NCBI GenBank assembly: GCA_947063875.1
Contig: CAMSTY010000032.1
Coordinates: 1 to 39,132, forward strand
Length of the DNA: 39,132 nt
Reading direction: 5' to 3'
Source: an uncultured bacterium
GTDB lineage: Bacteria > Bacillota > Clostridia > Lachnospirales > Lachnospiraceae
Below are positions 15,433 through 21,444 of this stretch, piece after piece (position 1 is the stretch's first letter; each line of letters starts with the position of its first letter). The notes below the pieces were generated by a model. That model saw only the letters and a list, made by a program, of their open reading frames with translations. It had not been told where the DNA came from and did no database searches. The translations under genes and the position numbers were made by a program.

Positions 15433-16041
15433 ATGAGACACAGAATCATTTTTGCGACAGGAAACGCAGGGAAAATGCGGGAAATCCGGCTGATCCTGGG
15501 AGATTTGGGCTGTGAAATCCTTTCCATGAAAGAAGCAGGCGCCGAACTGGATATTGTGGAAGACGGAAAGACATTTGGCGAGAATGCTGAGATTAAAGCG
15601 AGGGCGGTTTGGAAACGCACCGGGGATATTGTGCTGGCGGATGATTCCGGGTTGGTAGTGGATTATATAGGAGGAGAGCCGGGTATTTATTCGGCGCGGT
15701 ATATGGGGGAAGGCACCTCTTATGAAATCAAAAACCAGAATATTATCGACCGCCTGAAGGAGGCCGAGGGAGAGCAGAGGAAAGCGAGATTTGTCTGCAA
15801 TATTGCGGCAGTGCTGCCGGACGGGCGGGTGATACACACGGAGGCGACAATGGAAGGGGTGATTGCCAAGGAACCTGCGGGGAGCGGCGGCTTTGGTTAT
15901 GATCCGATCCTTATGATTCCGGAATACGGGGTTACATCGGCGGAACTGACGATTGGGCAGAAGAACCGGATCAGCCATCGGGGCAAGGCGCTGGAGGCGA
16001 TGAAGGGAGAATTGAAGCGAATTCTGGGGGAGGAATTCTGA
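15433..16041 (+). CDS. rdgB: XTP/dITP diphosphatase (RdgB/HAM1 family)
   Basis: House-cleaning pyrophosphatase that removes dITP, XTP and related nucleotides from the pool. 202 residues, the usual length. Motifs: FATGNAGKMREI (N-terminal phosphate-binding loop, about 5-16), DDSGLVVDYIGGEPGIYSARYMGE (about 71-94) and GSGGFGYDPI (about 152-161). An AGGAAG ribosome site precedes the ATG. Its stop overlaps the start of a YfcE-like phosphoesterase in a TGATG arrangement; the same pair of genes is adjacent in Bacillus (ysnA-ysnB). Confidence 0.95.
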   Translation: MRHRIIFATGNAGKMREIRLILGDLGCEILSMKEAGAELDIVEDGKTFGENAEIKARAVWKRTGDIVLADDSGLVVDYIGGEPGIYSARYMGEGTSYEIKNQNIIDRLKEAEGEQRKARFVCNIAAVLPDGRVIHTEATMEGVIAKEPAGSGGFGYDPILMIPEYGVTSAELTIGQKNRISHRGKALEAMKGELKRILGEEF

Positions 16042-16529
16042 TGAAAATACTGATTGTGAGTGATACGCATCGCAAGGATGATAATTTGAAAAAAGTAATT
16101 GAGGAACAGGCGCCGCTGGATATGCTGATTCATCTGGGAGACGCAGAAGGCAGTGAGAACCTGATCGGGGAATGGGTCAATGAGGGATGCCGCCTGGAGA
16201 TGGTTATGGGCAATAATGACTTTTTCTCTTCCCTGGAACGGGAGATTGAGCTGGAACTTGGCCCTCATCGGATTCTGCTGACCCATGGACATTATTATAA
16301 TGTATCATTAGGGGTGGAAGGCCTTTGCCAGGAGGCGCTGGACCGGGATTGCGATATTGCAATGTATGGCCATACCCACCGCCCGTTCCTGGACCAGCGG
16401 GGAGGGGTGACGATCCTGAATCCGGGCAGCCTTTCTTATCCAAGGCAGGAGGGGCGTAAACCATCGTATATGATTATGTATATGGAGGAGGATGGAAGCG
16501 TGCGTTTTGAACGCAACTTCTTGTCCTAG
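16041..16529 (+). CDS. YfcE/MJ0936-type metallophosphodiesterase
   Basis: 162 residues, translationally coupled to rdgB (TGATG). Metal motifs are SDTHRKDDN (7-15), HLGDAEGSEN (about 31-40), GNNDFFS (about 57-63), THGHYYNV (about 78-85) and GHTHRPF (about 108-114) followed by LNPGSLSYPRQEGRKPSY. It is close in size to MJ0936 and B. subtilis YsnB, small nuclease/phosphodiesterase-like proteins of unknown physiological substrate. Co-expression with the nucleotide pyrophosphatase suggests a linked clean-up function, which is inference. The stretch from 16530 to 16725 after the stop contains no gene that I can support. Confidence 0.87.
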   Translation: MKILIVSDTHRKDDNLKKVIEEQAPLDMLIHLGDAEGSENLIGEWVNEGCRLEMVMGNNDFFSSLEREIELELGPHRILLTHGHYYNVSLGVEGLCQEALDRDCDIAMYGHTHRPFLDQRGGVTILNPGSLSYPRQEGRKPSYMIMYMEEDGSVRFERNFLS

Positions 16530-16725
16530 CGGCCGGCAAGGCATATGGGGTCTGGAAGATCTGGACCTGGAGGACGGAGACTGGGAGACTCCGGATATGT
16601 GCTTTGCCGGTGGAAACGGACAGAATAATGAATTGGTGAAACTATGGTGGAAACTGGTTCAGAGGCTTAATAAATTATTTCGGAAAAAAAGAAAAGATTT
16701 TTAACCAGAATTTAGAAAAATATGA

Positions 16726-16754
16726 TTGACAAAATGGAATGATTGTTATATAAT
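16726..16754 (+). promoter_or_regulatory. promoter of the tRNA-Pro/tRNA-Gly cluster
   Basis: TTGACA (16726-16731), 17 bp, TATAAT (16749-16754): a perfect consensus promoter, about 56 bp before tRNA-Pro. Confidence 0.9.
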
Positions 16755-16810
16755 ATTTTTTGCGTTGGTCAACAATCGTTGGTGATGCAGGATGACGGCA
16801 TTCCATATTT

Positions 16811-16885
16811 CGGGGTGTGGCTCAGTTTGGCTAGAGCGCCTGGTTTGGGACCAGGAAGTCGCAGGTTCGAATCCTGTCACCCCGA
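16811..16885 (+). tRNA. tRNA-Pro (TGG)
   Basis: 75-nt cloverleaf with acceptor CGGGGTG/CACCCCG, anticodon stem CCTGG/CCAGG and loop TTTGGGA (anticodon TGG), T loop GGTTCGAATCC. The CCA end is not encoded. Confidence 0.94.
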
Positions 16886-16906
16886 TTGAATTGAATATTT
16901 TATTTT

Positions 16907-16977
16907 GCGGGTGTAGTTCAATGGTAGAACACCAGCCTTCCAAGCTGGATACGTGGGTTCGATTCCCATCACCCGCT
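16907..16977 (+). tRNA. tRNA-Gly (TCC)
   Basis: 71-nt cloverleaf with acceptor GCGGGTG/CACCCGC, anticodon stem CCAGC/GCTGG and loop CTTCCAA (anticodon TCC), T loop GGTTCGATTCC. The CCA end is not encoded. An integrase-like fragment ends five bases after its 3' end. Confidence 0.94.
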
Positions 16978-16981
16978 TTTT

Positions 16982-17191
16982 TTATGCGGATTGCAAATGC
17001 AAGGTTTTTGTAAAACCAAGGGTTTGCAATTTTTTATACCCGGTTTCGACAAGGCTATACTTTGCCAAAGAAACATCTTTTTGTCCGTCTTTTATCCGTT
17101 CTTCCTTATCCGCCATGAGGTGCCTGTATACGGATTTCATCACATGGCCGGTTTCCCATCCTTTCGTTTCTATAATATCTGCCTCTGACAT
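16982..17191 (-). pseudogene. C-terminal remnant of a tyrosine recombinase (integrase)
   Basis: A 69-codon frame whose GWETGHVMKSVYRHL segment resembles the last catalytic box of phage/ICE integrases, with the Y-x-H of the nucleophile tyrosine, followed by the charged tail ADKEERIKDGQKD usual for Gram-positive integrases. The frame is blocked by a stop seven codons upstream of the ATG, so the remaining some 300 residues, including the Arg-Lys-His-Arg box, are missing. Its stop codon is five bases from the 3' end of tRNA-Gly, a standard integration target. I read it as what is left of an integrated element. The match is short, so another DNA-binding fragment is possible. Confidence 0.5.
16990..17035 (+). 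terminator. terminator after the Pro/Gly tRNA cluster
   Basis: Outer arms ATTGCAAA (16990-16997) and TTTGCAAT (17023-17030) enclose a second hairpin GGTTTT-TGT-AAAACC; T-rich tail after 17030. It overlaps the 3' end of the minus-strand integrase remnant. Confidence 0.6.
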
Positions 17192-17246
17192 ATTTAACGT
17201 GCTTATTTTTCATCTTCTTTAAACTTTTGCTTTTTACTGACAACCA

Positions 17247-17447
17247 TTGGCCAATTCGGAGGTAAACACAGATTCGGCGGCAGATATGGTAACTCTTGCT
17301 GATGTGGATTTTGGGAAGTACCGCAGAAAAAACGATAGGAGGGCAGTCAAGAAAAACGGCACAATGCCATCATGGCTGAATCTTGAAGCCGAAAAAGCAG
17401 GAGTGAGTTTTTCGGCAATATTGACGGCAGCACTCAAAAGCGGGTGA
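17247..17447 (+). pseudogene. truncated HicB-family antitoxin remnant
   Basis: A 66-codon frame from a TTG, with no ribosome site. The part from VTLADVDFGKYRRKND through RRAVKKNGTMPSWLNLEAE to FSAILTAALKSG matches the C-terminal end of HicB antitoxins: the 'vDvDf..Yr' strand, the 'vkk..t.P.WLn..AekagvnfS..L..AL' ribbon-helix-helix. A stop codon lies three codons upstream of the TTG, so the N-terminal RNase-H-like half (about 70-90 residues) is gone, and no HicA toxin gene is present. Together with the integrase fragment this suggests a decayed mobile element between the tRNA cluster and the symporter gene. Expression of the fragment is unlikely. Confidence 0.65.
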
Positions 17448-17499
17448 AAAATTCAAAGCTAATCTGTCATACTTCTTTTTAGGAAACGCAGACATACAA

Positions 17500-17550
17500 A
17501 AATCCGGCGAAACGTATTCTTGGATATTTTCTGTACGTTTCACCGGATTT
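17500..17550. terminator. bidirectional terminator after the symporter gene
   Basis: Arms AAATCCGG-C-GAAACGTA (17500-17516) and TACGTTTC-A-CCGGATTT (17534-17550): 16 pairs around one mismatch. Five A on the left give a T tract for the minus-strand symporter transcript; the right flank is T-rich too. Confidence 0.85.
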
Positions 17551-17575
17551 CTATTTGTTTTGTCTGGATTACCGT

Positions 17576-19066
17576 TTATTCACTGGCATCCAGTTCTGCT
17601 ATCTGAGTTTTTTGGATTTCAGGGAAGGCAGACAGCATGGGCTCTGTATCCAGTCCGCGAATCCGGCGGTCCACATAGTTTTTGGTGATCTGACAAACAA
17701 CAGGAGAAAGCGATAATACACCAATCAGATTGGGGATTGCCATCAGTCCGTTGAAAGTATCGGACAAATCCCATGCCAGATCCAGACTCATAGTGGCCCC
17801 ACAAAGGATAAATATAATGAAAATGATCCGATAGGCAATAATCGCTCCCGGCCCGAACAGGTATTCAAAGGCTTTAGAACCATAATGGCTCCATCCCAAC
17901 ACGGTAGAAAAGGCGAACAGCAGGATGGCGACGGCGATAAATGCAGGGCCTGCCTGTCCGAATACCTTGGCAAAGGCCTCGCCCACCAGTGCGGAACCTT
18001 CTGCCTCGCTGATAACGGTACCAGTATTCAAATCGACAAGACCAGAGGTCAGCACGGTCAGCGCAGTCAGGGTACAGACGACGATGGTATCGGCAAATAC
18101 CTCGAAAATACCCCACATGCCCTGACGGACCGGCTCGCGGACATTGGAACTGGAGTGAACCATAACAGAAGAACCAAGGCCGGCCTCATTGGAGAAAACG
18201 CCTCGCTTCATCCCCCAGGTCAGGGCCATCTTAATACCAGCGCCTACAATACCTCCGCCAATGGCTTTCATGGCAAAAGCGCCTTTGAAAATGGAAACCA
18301 ATGCGGGAACCAGTTGTCCGGCATTCACAGCACACAGGATCAATGCACCGATGATATAGAAAACTGCCATAAAGGGAACCAGCTTTTCTGTCACGGATGC
18401 GATACGTTTGATACCCCCTAAGATTACCAATCCCGCCAAAATCATAAGAATGATACCGGTGACAATATTGGGAATGCCAAAAGCCGCCTTCATGTTGCCG
18501 GCGATGGAATTGATCTGGCTCATGTTGCCGATGCCAAAGGAAGCCATCAGACAAAAGATTGCGAAAAGGACAGCCAGGATGGCGCCTACCTGTTTCATGC
18601 CTTTTTTAGAGCCGAGACCATCCTTCAAATAGTACATGGCGCCTCCGGACCATTCGCCTTTGCTGTTTTTCTTGCGATAATAAATACCCAGAACGTTTTC
18701 GGAGTAGTTGGTCATCATTCCGAAGAAAGCCACGATCCACATCCAGAAAATCGATCCGGGGCCGCCAAAAAGCAGTGCGGATGATACGCCTACAATGTTG
18801 CCGGTGCCGATCGTAGCGGCAAGCGCCGTACACATGGATTGGAACTGAGTGATGGACTGGTCGCCCTTTTCCGTGTGCTGGGTGATGTGCTTGTCTGTGA
18901 AGATACTGCCCAGAGTGTGTTTCATCCAATATCCGAAATGGGAGATCTGGAATACCTTGGTCAGAACAGTCATCAGGATTCCGGTGCCTACCAATAGAAC
19001 CAGCATGGGGATTCCCCAGACAAAATTGTTGACAATACTGTTGACATTTGCGATTATTTCAACCAT
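17576..19066 (-). CDS. AGCS-family sodium:alanine/glycine symporter
   Basis: Membrane transporter importing alanine or glycine with sodium. 496 residues from the ATG at 19066, with AGGAGG six bases upstream; an in-frame upstream extension to 19210 crosses the leader hairpins and is rejected. About ten to eleven hydrophobic helices are visible. Family segments are TALAATIGTGNIVGVSSAL (about 73-91), FWMWIVAFFGMMTNYSENVLGIYYR (about 99-123), WGMKRGVFSNEAGLGSSVMVHSSSN (about 280-305) and FAFSTVLGWSHYGSKAFEYLFG (about 385-406). It has its own promoter, a leader with an intrinsic terminator before the coding region (see 19144-19178), and a strong terminator after it, so it is a single-gene unit probably controlled by attenuation. 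Confidence 0.93.
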   Translation of the reverse strand: MVEIIANVNSIVNNFVWGIPMLVLLVGTGILMTVLTKVFQISHFGYWMKHTLGSIFTDKHITQHTEKGDQSITQFQSMCTALAATIGTGNIVGVSSALLFGGPGSIFWMWIVAFFGMMTNYSENVLGIYYRKKNSKGEWSGGAMYYLKDGLGSKKGMKQVGAILAVLFAIFCLMASFGIGNMSQINSIAGNMKAAFGIPNIVTGIILMILAGLVILGGIKRIASVTEKLVPFMAVFYIIGALILCAVNAGQLVPALVSIFKGAFAMKAIGGGIVGAGIKMALTWGMKRGVFSNEAGLGSSVMVHSSSNVREPVRQGMWGIFEVFADTIVVCTLTALTVLTSGLVDLNTGTVISEAEGSALVGEAFAKVFGQAGPAFIAVAILLFAFSTVLGWSHYGSKAFEYLFGPGAIIAYRIIFIIFILCGATMSLDLAWDLSDTFNGLMAIPNLIGVLSLSPVVCQITKNYVDRRIRGLDTEPMLSAFPEIQKTQIAELDASE

Positions 19067-19081
19067 ACTTTTCCTCCTGTA

Positions 19082-19100
19082 ACCCTGCTTTGCGCAGGGT
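19082..19100 (-). promoter_or_regulatory. hairpin just before the symporter ribosome site
   Basis: ACCCTGC/GCAGGGT, perfect 7-bp stem with a five-base loop, ending five bases before AGGAGG. Its CCCTGC sequence recurs in the upstream leader terminator, so alternative pairings are possible. Confidence 0.5.
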
Positions 19101-19143
19101 GATTCGATGATAAAATGTCCGGCGCGTGCAGATTTTGCGGAAT

Positions 19144-19178
19144 AAAAAAGCAGGGGGAACCCCCTTGGTCCCACCTGC
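19144..19178 (-). terminator. leader terminator (attenuator) upstream of the symporter
   Basis: On the minus strand GCAGG-T-GGGA pairs with TTCCC-CCTGC and six T follow, all about 80-110 bases before the start codon, so it must be overcome for expression. The 5' arm contains GGTGGGACC (19175-19167), identical to the core of the T-box motif GGTGGNACC. A T-box stem I with specifier loop is not recognisable, so I do not call a riboswitch class. Confidence 0.6.
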
Positions 19179-19218
19179 CCCATTGCAAATGATCGTTTCT
19201 GCGTTTGCACACCTTAAT

Positions 19219-19247
19219 AAAGTAGCATAGCAGACAAAAAAAGTCAA
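19219..19247 (-). promoter_or_regulatory. symporter promoter
   Basis: On the minus strand TTGACT (19247-19242), 17 bp, TACTTT (19224-19219). This gives a leader of about 145 nt. Confidence 0.5.
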
Positions 19248-19275
19248 GAAAAAATAGATTATAAGCAAAAAGTAC

Positions 19276-19304
19276 TTGCTTTTTGGCCCGTACTATGATA
19301 GAAT
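19276..19304 (+). promoter_or_regulatory. promoter of the Arg-His-Leu-Gln tRNA cluster
   Basis: TTGCTT (19276-19281), 17 bp, TAGAAT (19299-19304), about 28 bp before tRNA-Arg. Confidence 0.65.
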
Positions 19305-19332
19305 GTAATCCGTCGTTAAGTGACGAAGTTTT

Positions 19333-19406
<74 letters not shown>

Positions 19407-19442
19407 TTGTGCGTGGACGGGGGACCGTGGCGCCGTATATAT

Positions 19443-19517
19443 GGTGGGTATAGCGCAGTTGGTTAGCGCGCCAGATTGTGGCTCTGGAGGCCAAGGGTTC
19501 GAATCCCTTTATCCACC
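19443..19517 (+). tRNA. tRNA-His (GTG)
   Basis: Cloverleaf with acceptor GTGGGTA/TATCCAC, anticodon stem CCAGA/TCTGG and loop TTGTGGC (anticodon GTG). The extra G at 19443 opposite C 19517 is the G-1:C73 pair special to tRNA-His. No encoded CCA. Confidence 0.94.
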
Positions 19518-19601
19518 TTAAATGATTCCTTCGGGAATTTTTTTTTACAATGGACTAAGGAATGGATGCCGGATGGCATTGCTTTCCAGGATTTAAAATA
19601 T

Positions 19602-19680
19602 GCGGGTGTGGCGGAATGGCAGACGCACCAGCCTTAGGAGCTGGCGGGAGACCGTGCAGGTTCAAGTCCTGTCACCCGCA
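19602..19680 (+). tRNA. tRNA-Leu (TAG)
   Basis: 79-nt type II tRNA with acceptor GCGGGTG/CACCCGC, anticodon stem CCAGC/GCTGG and loop CTTAGGA (anticodon TAG), and a short variable arm CGGGAGACCG. No encoded CCA. Confidence 0.92.
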
Positions 19681-19693
19681 TCATAAAAATTAT

Positions 19694-19766
19694 TGGGCTA
19701 TCGCCAAGCGGTAAGGCACAGGACTTTGACTCCTGCATCTCGCTGGTTCGAATCCAGCTAGCCCAG
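19694..19766 (+). tRNA. tRNA-Gln (TTG)
   Basis: 73-nt cloverleaf with acceptor TGGGCTA/TAGCCCA, anticodon stem CAGGA/TCCTG and loop CTTTGAC (anticodon TTG). No encoded CCA. The 19767-20010 stretch after it is AT-rich; I see no clear gene or strong promoter in it. Confidence 0.93.
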
Positions 19767-20010
19767 CTTGGGGAATCTTTTATATTTTATAGTATAAAAG
19801 GTTCTTTTTCTTTGTGCTTTTCCTGGTACAATAAAGACAGATTAACAAATGATTCCTTATGTAATCGACAGACCCATCAGACGCCGGCAAGCAAGCGGAT
19901 GGTTTTTTCTGTTTTCATAAATTTCTCACATTCCCAACAAAATCCAAACACATTTATTATTTATGATAAGGACAACGAAACGAAAGAACTGAAAGAACCG
20001 GAGGAAGACA

Positions 20011-20730
20011 ATGACACAGAACATATTCAGACGCTATGAGAAAAAATATAAAATAACCAGAGAGCAGTACCAGGAACTGATCAGCCGGATGATCACAAAA
20101 GTGATTCCGGAGCAGTACGGGAAACATACGATCTGTAATGTATACCTGGATACGGATGACTTTCAACTGATCAGGAATTCTCTGGAAAAGCCTCCTTATA
20201 AAGAAAAGCTGCGGCTGCGCAGTTACGGAACGCCAAAAGCAGAGGATTTGGTGTATCTGGAACTAAAGAAGAAGTATGACGGTGTCGTATACAAGCGGCG
20301 GGTAATGATGAATTATTCCGACGCATACAGATACCTCTATCAGGGGGTTCTGCCGCCGATGGATAACCAGATTCTGAGGGAAATTGATTATGCGCTTCAG
20401 TTTTACCAGGCGTGCCCGGCAGTATATCTGGCATATGAACGTCTTGCATTTTATGACCGGGAAAACCCGGAACTTCGGATTACCTTTGATATGGATATTC
20501 GGGCCAGAAAGTATGCTCCGGAATTGCATAGGGGTACGTACGGAACCATGTTTCTGGAAAAGGGGACTCTATTGATGGAGGTCAAAATCCCGGGGGCAAT
20601 GCCGGTGTGGATGAGCCAGTTGTTTTCAGAGTTGGAGATTTATCCGATTTCTTATTCTAAATACGGGACCTATTATCAGGAATACATCATGAAAAATGAA
20701 ATGGAACAAGGAGGGGAAATCTGTGCTTAA
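20011..20730 (+). CDS. VTC-domain protein (polyphosphate polymerase-like)
   Basis: 239 residues covering one VTC domain, the tunnel-shaped catalytic fold of yeast polyphosphate polymerase Vtc4. Basic tunnel motifs are visible: FRRYEKKYKIT (about 6-16), YLDTDDFQLI (about 46-55), EKLRLRSYG (about 67-75), VYLELKKKYDGVVYKRR (about 82-98), and acidic metal-site candidates in LLMEVKIPGAMPVW (about 189-202) with a final YSKYGTYYQEYI. GGAGG lies before the ATG. No membrane segment or SPX domain is present. It overlaps the following DUF4956 gene by 8 bp and heads a three-gene operon. Polyphosphate synthesis is known for eukaryotic members; for the bacterial operon type the activity is inference. Confidence 0.85.
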   Translation: MTQNIFRRYEKKYKITREQYQELISRMITKVIPEQYGKHTICNVYLDTDDFQLIRNSLEKPPYKEKLRLRSYGTPKAEDLVYLELKKKYDGVVYKRRVMMNYSDAYRYLYQGVLPPMDNQILREIDYALQFYQACPAVYLAYERLAFYDRENPELRITFDMDIRARKYAPELHRGTYGTMFLEKGTLLMEVKIPGAMPVWMSQLFSELEIYPISYSKYGTYYQEYIMKNEMEQGGEICA

Positions 20731-21400
20731 CAGTATTTTATCAAATGCATCTGCGGCTTCCGTGGAGCCAGGAGAGTTTCTGGTATGTATGATGGCTTCC
20801 CTGTGTCTGGGGGCCGGACTTGCGAAGATCCATGTCTGTCAAAATCAGACGACAAAGAATTTTGTGCTGACTCTGGTAATGCTGCCTGTGATTGTGCAGA
20901 CCGTGATTATGCTGGTCAATGGAAACCTGGGGACAGGAGTGGCAGTAATGGGAGCGTTCAGCCTTGTCCGTTTTCGTTCGGCGCCGGGGAATTCCCGGGA
21001 GATCAGCAGTATTTTTCTGGCAATGGCGATTGGACTGGCAACAGGTATGGGATATCTGACGGTAGCGTTGGCGCTGCTTTTGGCGGCCGGACTGGTGACG
21101 TTGCTGGCAATCCGGCTTCCGTGGGGCCGCAAGGCAAACGGGGAAAAGGAACTGAAAGTGACGATTCCGGAAAACCTGGATTATCAGGGGATCTTCGATG
21201 ATTTGTTCCGCAAATACACAAATCAGGCGGAATTGATTCGGGTGCGGACTGTGAATATGGGAAGTCTGTATGAACTGCAGTATCATATCCGGCTGAAAGA
21301 GGAACGCCTGGAGAAGGAATTTCTGGATGAGGTTCGCTGCCGTAATGGAAATTTGAATCTGGCCTGTGGCAGAGTTCCAGTGGGGCGGGAGGAATTGTAA
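20723..21400 (+). CDS. DUF4956-family membrane protein
   Basis: 225 residues from a GTG at 20723, chosen because AAGGAGGGG lies six bases upstream and because the ATG at 20696 lies inside the VTC gene. Three or four hydrophobic helices occupy about 12-140 (FLVCMMASLCLGAGLA, FVLTLVMLPVIVQTVIMLV, IFLAMAIGLATGMGYLTVALALLLAAGLVTLLAI) with the conserved-looking GVAVMGAFSLVRFRSAPGN between them; the C-terminal about 85 residues form a soluble ferredoxin-like part (ELKVTIPENLDYQGIFDDL). DUF4956 genes are commonly found next to VTC-domain genes, as here; a transport or scaffold role for the operon product is inference. Confidence 0.85.
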   Translation: MLNSILSNASAASVEPGEFLVCMMASLCLGAGLAKIHVCQNQTTKNFVLTLVMLPVIVQTVIMLVNGNLGTGVAVMGAFSLVRFRSAPGNSREISSIFLAMAIGLATGMGYLTVALALLLAAGLVTLLAIRLPWGRKANGEKELKVTIPENLDYQGIFDDLFRKYTNQAELIRVRTVNMGSLYELQYHIRLKEERLEKEFLDEVRCRNGNLNLACGRVPVGREEL

Positions 21401-21444
21401 AAAAGGAAAAACAAGGTGAAACGGACATAGATATGGAGGAAAAG

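Noticed and set aside
16492-16704. A 70-codon frame following the YfcE-like gene.
   Set aside because: It starts inside the previous gene in another frame, has no ribosome site, and shows no recognisable features, although its Lys-rich end looks gene-like.
19067-19210. An N-terminal extension of the AGCS symporter to 19210, and a formal T-box riboswitch call.
   Set aside because: The extension reads through the leader terminator and hairpins and lacks a ribosome site; the T-box call lacks stem I, the specifier loop and the usual leader length.
19812-20039. A 75-codon frame before the VTC gene.
   Set aside because: No ribosome site, it overlaps the VTC start, and its composition is that of random AT-rich DNA.
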